Below are positions 25,064 to 32,456 of a stretch of DNA of 48,329 bases, piece after piece. The stretch comes from an uncultured Bacilli bacterium (GTDB lineage: Bacteria > Bacillota_I > Bacilli_A > RF39 > UBA660): NCBI GenBank assembly GCA_934086815.1, contig CAKOIM010000007.1, forward strand, positions 1-48,329, read 5' to 3'. The notes under the pieces are model-generated. The model had not been told where the DNA came from. It saw only the letters and a program-made list of their open reading frames with translations, and made no database searches. The translations under genes were made by a program, and so were the position numbers. The first letter of the stretch is position 1; every line of letters begins with the position of its first letter.

Positions 25064-26528
25064 TTCTTTTTTCTAGAGACAATCTTAAAACTTTAGTAAA
25101 TTTTACTTGTTCAATGTTTTTTTCTAAATTATTTTCATCAGAATATCTTTTCAATTGAAAAGCTTTAATATTTGCTTTTTGATTAATAGTCATTTTAGAT
25201 AGGAGTGAAGCAGTGAATAGTTTATCGTTAAATGTCCACTCAGAGTTTAAAACAATTTTAAAAAAATCATTTAAACTCATAGTGTACTTTTGAGGATTAG
25301 AATAATATTGATTCTTTCTTACATTATAAAGAACTTCTAACAATAAATTTGCTTGTAATGGTTTATCGAAATATTTTACAAGTCTTTTCAATTCTTTAAA
25401 AATTTTATTTATATCATTTTTTAAATCTGGTATAAAAATTGCTATTAGTCCCAAACTATTTATTAAAGACTTATCTCGTATTAACCAAGACATATGATTT
25501 ATTGACCTTATCATTTCTTTTGGTACATATTCAATACCTCTTTCTTCGACTATTTTTTGAAATTCATTTGCCAAATTATCTTGAAAATATGGGAAATTTA
25601 AATCAACTATTCTCCCTTTATCAATTAAATCCATTTCCTTTTTTGTCATACAAAAAAATCTATAAGATAACAAATATTTAGTATCATTTATATTTCTTTT
25701 ACTATCCCATGTTGGATCAAAATAATAAACTCCATCCACGCCATATTTTTCATCTTTAATATAAACCTCATTTCTAGCATGACCTCCGACTTTCCTAGAG
25801 CAATATAAGTATACCTCTCGAGAATGAATTCCTAATTTTTCTAATAATGTTTTAAATATTTTAGCATAACCTACGCAAACTATTTTATCTCCTAATAAGA
25901 CTGATGATAAGGTTCTGGAAATTAGTTTATCTTCATTTTCTTCAACTTCTAAATAAACTTTATTTCTTACTAAATCATACACATACATTATTTTCTCAAG
26001 TGGTGAAAAATTAAACTTTTCTACTTCCTTTATCATATTATCAATAATATCAATAGTTTGCTTATATTCTTCGAAATCAATAAAAGTGGTATTTCCTGCT
26101 ACATCAAAGTATATATTATCTGTTTCATTACCAAAAGCATCCTCTAGTAGTTTTATGACTTTTGGATTTAAATCATACACATCCGTAAATAATATTTTCC
26201 GAGTTTTAAGAATAGGATTATTTTTAATATAGTTTATAACTTCTTCTATATCATAATCAAAAGAAATATACTCTACTTCATTTAAAAGTTTAAATAAATG
26301 ATCTCTACATTGTTTATAGAACTCTACAGATTTTAAATCATCTGTTATTTCTATCAAAACATCGATACTTTCTGCTAAATCACCAGTAGTCGATACTAAA
26401 CTCAAAAAATCTTTAGATAGATCAGTTCCTATGGATATCTCATAATCAAAGGGATAAATGCCATAATTTAAGTTATAAACATATAATTCCATTTCATCCT
26501 TAGGTTCTATTCTTAACTTACCTTTCAT
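25050..26528 (-). CDS. Transglutaminase-like (papain fold) protein
   Basis: 492 residues from ATG 26528 (agggggatt upstream). Residues about 165-290 carry the transglutaminase-core triad: Cys218 in KIVCVGYAK, His250 in GGHARNEV and Asp271 in YYFDPTWD. No signal peptide or membrane helix is visible, so it seems cytosolic, unlike many wall-associated members. The N-terminal 160 and C-terminal 200 residues are unfamiliar alpha-rich regions. It could be a protease or peptide-crosslinking enzyme, or a toxin-like protein; substrate unknown. It stands alone next to the accessory island. Confidence 0.8.
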   Translation of the reverse strand: MKGKLRIEPKDEMELYVYNLNYGIYPFDYEISIGTDLSKDFLSLVSTTGDLAESIDVLIEITDDLKSVEFYKQCRDHLFKLLNEVEYISFDYDIEEVINYIKNNPILKTRKILFTDVYDLNPKVIKLLEDAFGNETDNIYFDVAGNTTFIDFEEYKQTIDIIDNMIKEVEKFNFSPLEKIMYVYDLVRNKVYLEVEENEDKLISRTLSSVLLGDKIVCVGYAKIFKTLLEKLGIHSREVYLYCSRKVGGHARNEVYIKDEKYGVDGVYYFDPTWDSKRNINDTKYLLSYRFFCMTKKEMDLIDKGRIVDLNFPYFQDNLANEFQKIVEERGIEYVPKEMIRSINHMSWLIRDKSLINSLGLIAIFIPDLKNDINKIFKELKRLVKYFDKPLQANLLLEVLYNVRKNQYYSNPQKYTMSLNDFFKIVLNSEWTFNDKLFTASLLSKMTINQKANIKAFQLKRYSDENNLEKNIEQVKFTKVLRLSLEKRINKK

Positions 26529-26584
26529 AACAATCCCCCTAAAAATTAATACTATCCTAACATAATATTTTATATTTATCAAAT

Positions 26585-26862
26585 TTATTTCTTTTTACCA
26601 ATCGCAACATAATACAAATACATTATGGGTGTAAGTAAATATAGTTTTCTTATTGTATAATCAGTTTTAATAGCATAATTTTCAGGAAATTCAAAATTAT
26701 ACATTTCAAATGCCCATCCGTTTTTATAAATTTGTTATAAAACAAATCCAATGATTTGTAATTATAAAATGTCTCAAAAGCAAAAGAATATAATTGAATA
26801 TAAAAATTTCCATATATTTTTGCATAATCTTTAGCATTTACACACATCTTTCCATAAATCAA
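26585..26862 (-). pseudogene. Frameshifted C-terminal fragment of an unidentified protein
   Basis: Two protein-like segments lie in different minus-strand frames. The first, from about 26862, includes VNAKDYAKIYGNFYIQLYSF. The second, from about 26720 to the TAA at 26585-26587, includes GWAFEMYNFEFPENYAI and LYLLTPIMYLYYV. They read smoothly into each other if a frameshift near 26715-26720 is allowed. The N-terminus is missing and the fragment directly follows the Fic gene. I cannot name the family. Confidence 0.55.
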
Positions 26863-26899
26863 CCTATTAAATTAATAAGCCTGTACTAGCGCCTCTTTT

Positions 26900-27748
26900 T
26901 TAATTCTCTTTATTAAATAATTCCTCTACAATTACATCTTTTGAATGTAAATTATTATTTTTACCTAATAATAAATTTTCATAAAATTTAATTAAAAAGC
27001 TATTATCCTCTTTTATATTTAAATAATTATTAAAATAATTACTTCTTACTAATGCATTTCTAAAATATACTGATTTATCTTTAAATAAAGTATTATCCAC
27101 ATTATATCTTAGTGATACTAGATACTTTTCTATAAATAGTGCAGTAGTTCTAGTATTGCCTTCTCTAAATGGATGTATTTGCCATATTCTACTAGAAAAA
27201 TATGTTATATTATTAATTACATCAACTATATTCATTTCTTTATAGTTTTTATTTTTTTCAAGTGTTATATCGTAATCTAGTGATTGTTCTAATAACTTAT
27301 GATCTCCATAAGCTACTGAATCATTATTTAAGATTCTTTCATGTTTAGAAAAATCTACTTTTCTAAATTCTCCTGCAAATTCATAGACATCTTGAAATAA
27401 GTATTTATGGACATATTTTAAATAATCCACAGATAATTCAAAGTTATCTTCTTGTAACAATTCCACTATTCTAGTAGATACTAAATCGCATTCTAATTCA
27501 TTATGATTAACTTCATTATTCTTTTCTTTTTCTAGATAATACTCTTTTAATTCATTTTCTACTTCATAAATAGTTTTTTCACCTGTTACATTTTCTTGTA
27601 GTAGTTTTTCTAAATATTTAGATGGTTTTAAGTTATCTACTTCTTGAAGTCCAATAGCCATATCCCATTCTAATTGTTTTACGTAGTTTTTAGGTGTTTC
27701 TGTTTCAATATAATCATTTATACTTGAATCCAATTCTCTTTCAGACAT
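26900..27748 (-). CDS. Fic family protein with N-terminal antitoxin-like segment
   Basis: 282 residues from ATG 27748 (tggaggtgc upstream). Fic motif HPFREGNTR at His192, the BepA/VbhT-type variant with Glu, consistent with AMP-transfer. Residues about 25-72 (GLQEVDNLKPS, GEKTIYEVENEL) resemble VbhA-type antitoxins fused in front of the Fic core, although the exact (S/T)xxxE(G/N) inhibitory motif is not clean. It is probably a self-contained toxin-antitoxin or host-modifying protein of the mobile island. A second coiled Lys/Glu stretch joins the two domains. Confidence 0.88.
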   Translation of the reverse strand: MSERELDSSINDYIETETPKNYVKQLEWDMAIGLQEVDNLKPSKYLEKLLQENVTGEKTIYEVENELKEYYLEKEKNNEVNHNELECDLVSTRIVELLQEDNFELSVDYLKYVHKYLFQDVYEFAGEFRKVDFSKHERILNNDSVAYGDHKLLEQSLDYDITLEKNKNYKEMNIVDVINNITYFSSRIWQIHPFREGNTRTTALFIEKYLVSLRYNVDNTLFKDKSVYFRNALVRSNYFNNYLNIKEDNSFLIKFYENLLLGKNNNLHSKDVIVEELFNKEN

Positions 27749-27769
27749 TTTAGCACCTCCACTAATAAA

Positions 27770-27798
27770 ATTATAACATAAAAGTTCCTTTTTATCAG
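27770..27798 (-). promoter_or_regulatory. Extended -10 promoter of the Fic gene
   Basis: Minus-strand TGTTATAAT (27778-27770), with a poor -35 (CTGATA, 27798-27793) 17 bases away. Transcription would start a few bases before the ribosome binding site. Confidence 0.6.
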
Positions 27799-27834
27799 TA
27801 TTATCCACATTAAAAATGAATAAATTATAACTCT

Positions 27835-27876
27835 GACAAGACTAATGAAAATATAAAAAATTTCATTAGATTTGTC
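27835..27876. repeat. Inverted repeat with 16-base arms
   Basis: gacaagactaatgaaa (27835-27850) and tttcattagatttgtc (27861-27876) pair at 14 of 16 positions around a 10-base AT loop. No T tract follows on either strand, so it is more likely a protein-binding or recombination site than a terminator. Confidence 0.6.
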
Positions 27877-27954
27877 GGGATAATAATGTCTTTTTCTAAA
27901 TTTGTGTACCTAAAAGTGTACCTAAAATTACCAAGTAGGCTCCAAACTCTTAAA

Positions 27955-27982
27955 ATAAACAAAAATGAGAGCTTTCGCTCTC
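27955..27982 (-). terminator. Terminator-like hairpin
   Basis: gagagc-tttc-gctctc (27967-27982), six perfect pairs with a 4-base loop; on the minus strand it is followed by atttttgttt. It would stop transcripts coming from the helicase remnant and AbiE genes before the Fic gene. Confidence 0.65.
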
Positions 27983-28189
27983 TTCAGGAGGAAATATTAT
28001 TATCAGTTCGTAACAATTTATTAATTGATTAAAGTCTTACAAAATAAAGCTTTTTCTTTTATCAAAATTTATTAAAGTTTATAAAAATAACTTTATTTTA
28101 ACCATTTAGTATCTGATTTTGGTATCTAGAAAAATAATAATAAATCATATTAATATAATTTTTATTTATCACATATTAAAATTAAAGCA

Positions 28190-28581
28190 CTAATTTTCTT
28201 CAACTATTTCATATCCCAATTTTTCGTATGTTTTTTTTCTTTTCAGAAACATATTACGAGTTTTTGAAAAATTATCATCTATATAATCATAAATTAATAT
28301 TTCTTTTTTATTACTATCTTGCCTATGTAATCTTCCAGCATACTGTGTTACTCTAGTTTGACCAGAAATAGGCATTGTTAAAAATAATACATCATGAGGA
28401 TATACATCATTTCTCCCTTTAAAATAATCCATAAATATTTTAACTGAATCTTCACGACCTGAAATATCTTCTGATGAATTTGTTGTTATTTCGTTAAATT
28501 GTTTCTTCAATTTATCTACTTCTAATTGTAATTTTTTTATTTCTAATTCTTTATTAATTTTAATATTTCACTATTATTCAT
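28190..28581 (-). pseudogene. Remnant of a TOTE-type primase-helicase, internally deleted and frameshifted
   Basis: The ATG at 28581 opens a frame (MNNSEILKL) that breaks after about 12 codons; a one-base shift continues into a coiled coil (ELEIKKLQLEVDKLKK). Then comes KIFMDYFKGRNDVYP, which resembles the start of the primase domain in TOTE conflict-system proteins. That joins directly to a helicase C-terminus with motif VI (TQYAGRLHRQ), IYDYIDDNFSKTRNMFLKR and a KLGYEI ending. The whole middle, including primase and helicase cores, is missing. It follows AbiEii by five bases. This is a dead defence gene. Confidence 0.7.
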
Positions 28582-28585
28582 AGTA

Positions 28586-29401
28586 TTATACCTCGACTAA
28601 TTCCAACGAAGATATGAATTCTAAAATTGAATTAACCGTATCATCTATAGACAATTCAAGCCAATTGTTTTTTGCCATATTAACCATGGTTTTAAATCTC
28701 TTATTTGATAATGTATATTTTAAATTATTTTGTAAATCTATTATATTACTTTCTTCAATTAATTCGTTTCTAAAAATTAATTTATCTAAATAATTTAAAA
28801 AACGTCGCTTATCAAAATCACTTTTATTTATCAAATAATAAATATCAAAAATGTCTTTGTATCTTGTTGATGTAATACCAAATTTTAATAATGACTTTAT
28901 TTTTTCTATACATATTTGTTCTTTTGAATTAGCAAGTAAAGTAACACTATTAGAATCTATACCTAAATCAAAACATAATTCATCTTGGTCTATATCAATA
29001 TCTTTATGTACACCAACATCTAACTTGGTAGAAAATACATTACCAAAATTATCAAATATATCTATAAAAACTCTTTTACCATCATAATCTTGATGATGAA
29101 GTCTTTTTATTGATGAAGTAATTTTTATTTTAATATCTTTATCATTTAATTTTTCTATAAATGCTTCTATTGCTAAATCATCTAAAGAATATCTTATAAA
29201 ATCTATATCTAAATCTTGTGTTGCTCTTCTTATATCTTTAGAAATAGCCATCATTACAACTCCACCCTTAATTGTTACATTTTTATTTAAGCTAGAATTG
29301 CTTATTTGCGCTAAAATAATATCTTGGCAAGTTTTCGAAATAGCATTTAAATTTGAATATCCATTTGCTAAATAATTATTAAATATTGTATTTATATTCA
29401 T
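28586..29401 (-). CDS. abiEii: AbiEii nucleotidyltransferase toxin
   Basis: 271 residues. The nucleotidyltransferase signature GGVVMMAISKD...TQDLDID is at residues 46-67 with Asp63, Asp65 and Asp67, and a second conserved area IEKIKSLLKFG...RYKDIFDIYYL follows. AbiEii adds nucleotides to tRNA or other targets to stop growth upon phage infection. The start overlaps the AbiEi stop by one base (TAATG), the usual toxin-after-antitoxin order. Apparently intact. Confidence 0.92.
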   Translation of the reverse strand: MNINTIFNNYLANGYSNLNAISKTCQDIILAQISNSSLNKNVTIKGGVVMMAISKDIRRATQDLDIDFIRYSLDDLAIEAFIEKLNDKDIKIKITSSIKRLHHQDYDGKRVFIDIFDNFGNVFSTKLDVGVHKDIDIDQDELCFDLGIDSNSVTLLANSKEQICIEKIKSLLKFGITSTRYKDIFDIYYLINKSDFDKRRFLNYLDKLIFRNELIEESNIIDLQNNLKYTLSNKRFKTMVNMAKNNWLELSIDDTVNSILEFISSLELVEV

Positions 29402-29943
29402 TAAAATACCTCTTTCATAATAACATCATATAAGTGATTTTCTATTGCAAAATTACTTATATATTCGGCTATCTTTTTGGTATTAAGTGTTTCTTTAATT
29501 TCTCTATAATTCTCAATTATCTCTTTGTAATAATCGAAACCTATTGAATTTCTGTTTCTTATTAGTTCTATTAGCATTCTTTCTTTATCATACACTTTAA
29601 CTTCAACACCATTTATATTTAAAGTCGATATACCAATATCAAAAAATTTATCTTGGTAATATACAACTTTAATCCTACTATCACTAATTTTAGTGCTATC
29701 TCTTTTTAATGCAAGATATTCTTTTTCAGGAATGACATCTGTTAAATTATGGTAATAAAATGCACTATCCATAGTAAATATTGCATTAGGATATTTTTTT
29801 GATATTATTTCTAAATAATTCACATTCTTTTTATCACTGTAAATTCCTTTTTCAATTTTAAATATTTTTCCTTCTTGGATTAACTTTTTTATTTTATAAT
29901 CACTTTCATATTTTTGAATAAGTTCTTTATATAGAAATACCAT
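29401..29943 (-). CDS. abiEi: AbiEi antitoxin / transcriptional repressor
   Basis: 180 residues from ATG 29943, after agaggtg. An N-terminal winged-helix-like segment (KIKKLIQEGKIFKIEKGIYS) is followed by the AbiEi core (AIFTMDSAFYYHNLTDVIP, VKVYDKERMLIELIR). In characterised type IV AbiE systems this protein represses its own promoter through inverted repeats, and such a repeat is present upstream (29978-30004). Confidence 0.9.
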   Translation of the reverse strand: MVFLYKELIQKYESDYKIKKLIQEGKIFKIEKGIYSDKKNVNYLEIISKKYPNAIFTMDSAFYYHNLTDVIPEKEYLALKRDSTKISDSRIKVVYYQDKFFDIGISTLNINGVEVKVYDKERMLIELIRNRNSIGFDYYKEIIENYREIKETLNTKKIAEYISNFAIENHLYDVIMKEVF

Positions 29944-29963
29944 TTTAATCACCTCTTGACATA

Positions 29964-30004
29964 ATTTTAAAGCAATTTACCACAGAAGTCAATTGATTGT
30001 GGTA
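29964..30004 (-). promoter_or_regulatory. abiE promoter with AbiEi operator
   Basis: Minus-strand TTGACT (29992-29987), 17-base spacer and TAAAAT (29969-29964). The inverted repeat taccaca/tgtggta (29978-29984 and 29998-30004, 13-base gap) covers the -35 and half of the spacer. Binding there would block polymerase, as known for AbiEi autoregulation. Confidence 0.78.
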
Positions 30005-30109
30005 TTTTAATTAAAAAGTACAACTTAGATACCAACTTAATAAGTTTTATCAAACTTATACAAATTCATTTAATTATTTATGCTCATATTCTAAATTTTT
30101 TTAAACTCA

Positions 30110-30217
30110 AGAAAACAAAATGGACCTCTTTCGAGGTCCTTCAGGGGGTTTTGGTTGATCTCTTCACATTGAATTTCGTAAGAGAGATCAGGTTATTAGC
30201 ATGACATCTATCATGCT
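30110..30217 (-). ncRNA. Probable small RNA (C-rich, three hairpins) downstream of recG
   Basis: From a start near 30217 the minus strand gives a first hairpin (agcatga/tcatgct, 30198-30217), a second (tgatctct/agagatca, 30156-30190, larger loop), a single-stranded stretch accaaaacccccuga (30141-30155), and a terminator stem ggacctc-gaaa-gaggtcc (30122-30139) with a mixed U tract. No open frame with a ribosome binding site fits. A strong promoter lies just upstream. Design matches the RNA at 32329-32422. The C-rich stretch could pair with Shine-Dalgarno sequences, so a trans-acting regulator is the inference. Confidence 0.65.
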
Positions 30218-30223
30218 AGTATA

Positions 30224-30252
30224 AGCATAATATTTTTTTTAATTTTTGTCAA
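30224..30252 (-). promoter_or_regulatory. Sigma-A promoter of the small RNA downstream of recG
   Basis: Minus-strand consensus TTGACA (30252-30247), a 17-base A-rich spacer, TATGCT (30229-30224). It begins right after the recG stop codon, and no gene other than the RNA follows within reach. Confidence 0.75.
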
Positions 30253-30268
30253 TCACTTTTCTTTATTT

Positions 30269-32251
30269 TTAATTTAAAAAATTTTGTTCATCGATTAAAT
30301 TAGTATAATATGTATATTCCTTGTATAATTTTTGGTTTATAAATTCTTGACTATCAATATTAGCCTGCAATAAAATTTTTATATCACGTTTTATATTAGC
30401 AATTTTAAAAGTTATTTCTCCACTTTGTTTTGTTCCAAATAAATCTCCTTCGCCCCTTTGTTTAAAATCCATTTCAGAAATATAAAATCCATCATCACTA
30501 CTCTCCATAACTTTTAATCGAGCGTTATTTTTATTTCCAATTAAATAGCAATAACTTTGTAAATCAGATCTACCCACTCGACCTCTTAATTGATGAAGCG
30601 TTGCTAAACCAAATCTTTCCGCATCAAATATTATCATCATGGTGGCATTAGCAACATCAACTCCAACTTCAATAACTGTAGTAGATAACAATATATTTAT
30701 TTTATTTGCAATAAATTCTTCCATTAACTTATCTTTTTTTTCATTACTTAATTTACCATGTAAAATTTCAATTCTTACATTTTCTTTAAAAGCTTTCGAC
30801 AGTTTTTCTTTTAATTTCATCACACTATTTATTTCATTTTCTTCATTTGTTTCTATTAAAGGTGATACCACAAAAATTTGATGATTATCTTTTAATTCTT
30901 TTAGCATTTGCATTAACACTATTTTTATTTCTTTTTCTTCATAAACTTTTGTAATTACTTTTTTTCTTATACTAGGTTTGCTTTTAATTTGTGATATATC
31001 TAAATCTCCATATAATGTAAGAGCATATGTTCTAGGAATTGGAGTTGCCGATAAATATAATACATCCGTATTATTATAACTGCCTTTATCCTGTATTTTT
31101 TTTCGTTGCATAACTCCAAAGCGATGTTGTTCATCTGTAATGATTAAACCAAGATTATTAAACTCTATATTTTCATTTAATAAAGCATGAGTACCAATTA
31201 TAACATTGATTTTCCCTTCTTTTAATTCAAGATACTTTTTTTCTTTTTCCTTTTTAGATAAAGCCCCAGTTATAATATCAACATTAATATTATATAGTTT
31301 AAAATATTCTTTTATAGTATTAAAATGTTGTTTAGCTAAAATTTCAGTCGGAACCATATATGCTGATTGATAATTACTAAAAAAACTCGCCAACATAGCA
31401 ATTATAGCAACAATAGTCTTACCACTTCCAACATCACCTATAATAATTCTATTCATTCGCTTCTCTGATTTCATTTCATCTAATATTTCATTAATAGCAT
31501 TTTCTTGGTCTTCCGTTAACTTAAAATTTAAATTTGCCATAAAATCATTTATTAAATTAATATCAAATTCTTTTCTTATTTTTGTAGTTACTTTATTTTG
31601 TTTTTTTAAATAATTAACTTTAAACATATATTCAAATAATTCTTCATATATTAGTCTTAATTTACTATCCTTTATATCTTTAATACTTTCTGGAAAATGA
31701 ATTTTTTGTAACGAAGACTTTTTATCAATAAAATTATATTTTCCACTTAAATACAGTGGAATATTATCATTAATATTAGCTATTTCTAAACCACTTTTAA
31801 TAAAGTCAGTTAATACTTTATTTTTTAAGCCTTCTGTTAAATGGTATACAGGCTCAATTTTTTCTGTAAAATCAAAACTAATATCATTAGCAACAAAAAT
31901 TTTTCTTCTCTTATCATATTTTCCCATCACTAAAATATCTTTTGAAACTTGTAAATTCTTTTTCAAAAAAAATCTATTAAATATTACCACTTTAAAAATA
32001 CAGTTGTTACTTTCCACCATAAATTCTAATTTATTTAAATTTCGTTTATAATATACAATTTTAGGTTCACTTATAATTTTTACTTTTACATAACATAATT
32101 CATTTTCTTTAATATCATTTATGTTACTTATTTTTATCAAGTTATATCTAAATGGATAAAAAGTTACTAAGTCTTCAACAGTATTTATATTAATTTTTTT
32201 TAATAAATTTATTGTTTTAGGCCCTAGTTTTGGTATTAATTCTAACTTCAT
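30269..32251 (-). CDS. recG: ATP-dependent DNA helicase RecG
   Basis: 660 residues. Wedge/OB domain in the first 230 residues (LGPKTINLLKKININTVEDL, FYPFRY), then SF2 motor with Walker A GDVGSGKT (about 272-280), DEQH (about 372), motif III SATPIPRT and motif VI QLRGRVGRS (about 558), and the RecG C-terminal region. RecG remodels stalled forks and Holliday junctions. Length and motifs are normal. Ribosome binding site agaggtg. Flanked on both sides by probable small RNA genes. Confidence 0.96.
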   Translation of the reverse strand: MKLELIPKLGPKTINLLKKININTVEDLVTFYPFRYNLIKISNINDIKENELCYVKVKIISEPKIVYYKRNLNKLEFMVESNNCIFKVVIFNRFFLKKNLQVSKDILVMGKYDKRRKIFVANDISFDFTEKIEPVYHLTEGLKNKVLTDFIKSGLEIANINDNIPLYLSGKYNFIDKKSSLQKIHFPESIKDIKDSKLRLIYEELFEYMFKVNYLKKQNKVTTKIRKEFDINLINDFMANLNFKLTEDQENAINEILDEMKSEKRMNRIIIGDVGSGKTIVAIIAMLASFFSNYQSAYMVPTEILAKQHFNTIKEYFKLYNINVDIITGALSKKEKEKKYLELKEGKINVIIGTHALLNENIEFNNLGLIITDEQHRFGVMQRKKIQDKGSYNNTDVLYLSATPIPRTYALTLYGDLDISQIKSKPSIRKKVITKVYEEKEIKIVLMQMLKELKDNHQIFVVSPLIETNEENEINSVMKLKEKLSKAFKENVRIEILHGKLSNEKKDKLMEEFIANKINILLSTTVIEVGVDVANATMMIIFDAERFGLATLHQLRGRVGRSDLQSYCYLIGNKNNARLKVMESSDDGFYISEMDFKQRGEGDLFGTKQSGEITFKIANIKRDIKILLQANIDSQEFINQKLYKEYTYYTNLIDEQNFLN

Positions 32252-32267
32252 AAAACACCTCTTTATA

Positions 32268-32276
32268 ATTATAACA
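32268..32276 (-). promoter_or_regulatory. Extended -10 promoter of recG
   Basis: Minus-strand TGTTATAAT (32276-32268), about 17 bases before the recG start codon; no good -35 at 17 bases. It is divergent from the small RNA promoter at 32294-32322. Confidence 0.55.
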
Positions 32277-32293
32277 TTTTTTTGTTTTTTTTA

Positions 32294-32322
32294 TTGACAA
32301 ATAAATGAAAATCGGTTAGTAT
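32294..32322 (+). promoter_or_regulatory. Sigma-A promoter of the small RNA upstream of recG
   Basis: Consensus TTGACA (32294-32299), 17-base spacer, TAGTAT (32317-32322). Expected start at about 32329, the first base of a 9-bp hairpin. Confidence 0.8.
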
Positions 32323-32328
32323 AGTAAT

Positions 32329-32422
32329 CACCAATTCACTTAAAGAAGGCGAATTGGTGCTAGTATCACACTAGTCAACCCCTTTTTATTCTTTTGGAGA
32401 TCATATGATCTCCTATTTTTTT
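32329..32422 (+). ncRNA. Probable small RNA (C-rich, three hairpins) divergent from recG
   Basis: About 94 nt on the plus strand: hairpin caccaattc/gaattggtg (32329-32359), short hairpin ctagt/actag (32360-32374), an unpaired uCAACCCCUUUUUAUUCUUUU-like stretch (32375-32395), then the perfect palindrome ggagatcat-atgatctcc (32396-32413) followed by tattttttttt. It is bounded by a strong promoter and a Rho-independent terminator, holds no open frame with a ribosome binding site, and no plus-strand gene follows. The CCCC stretch between hairpins recalls C-rich seeds of RoxS/RsaE-type sRNAs, but sequence is otherwise different. Paired in design with 30110-30217. Confidence 0.7.
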
Positions 32423-32456
32423 TAAAACAAAATCCAGAACGCTATGTTTCTGGATT
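32422..32456 (-). terminator. Terminator of the PFOR transcript
   Basis: Arms aatccagaa/ttctggatt, nine pairs around an 8-base loop, followed on the minus strand by ttttgtttt. It overlaps the stop codon of the PFOR gene and lies back to back with the small RNA terminator. Confidence 0.8.

Larger units (their letters stand above)
27809..28189. other. Gene-free stretch between the Fic gene and the helicase remnant
   Basis: About 380 AT-rich bases with no supported gene. It holds the large inverted repeat at 27835-27876, a tandem gtgtacctaaaa (27904-27927), a hairpin at 27967-27982 and an unused-looking caggagg near 27985. It looks like intergenic debris of the island, possibly including an attachment site. 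Confidence 0.5.

Noticed and set aside
27897..28031. A short open plus-strand frame starting in the gtgtacctaaaa repeats
   Set aside because: No start codon context and it runs through a hairpin and an unused Shine-Dalgarno-like sequence; treated as noncoding.
30110..30217. Reading this element as a tRNA, tmRNA or CRISPR-associated RNA
   Set aside because: No CCA-end acceptor stem, no T-loop consensus, no tag frame, and no repeats or cas genes nearby.
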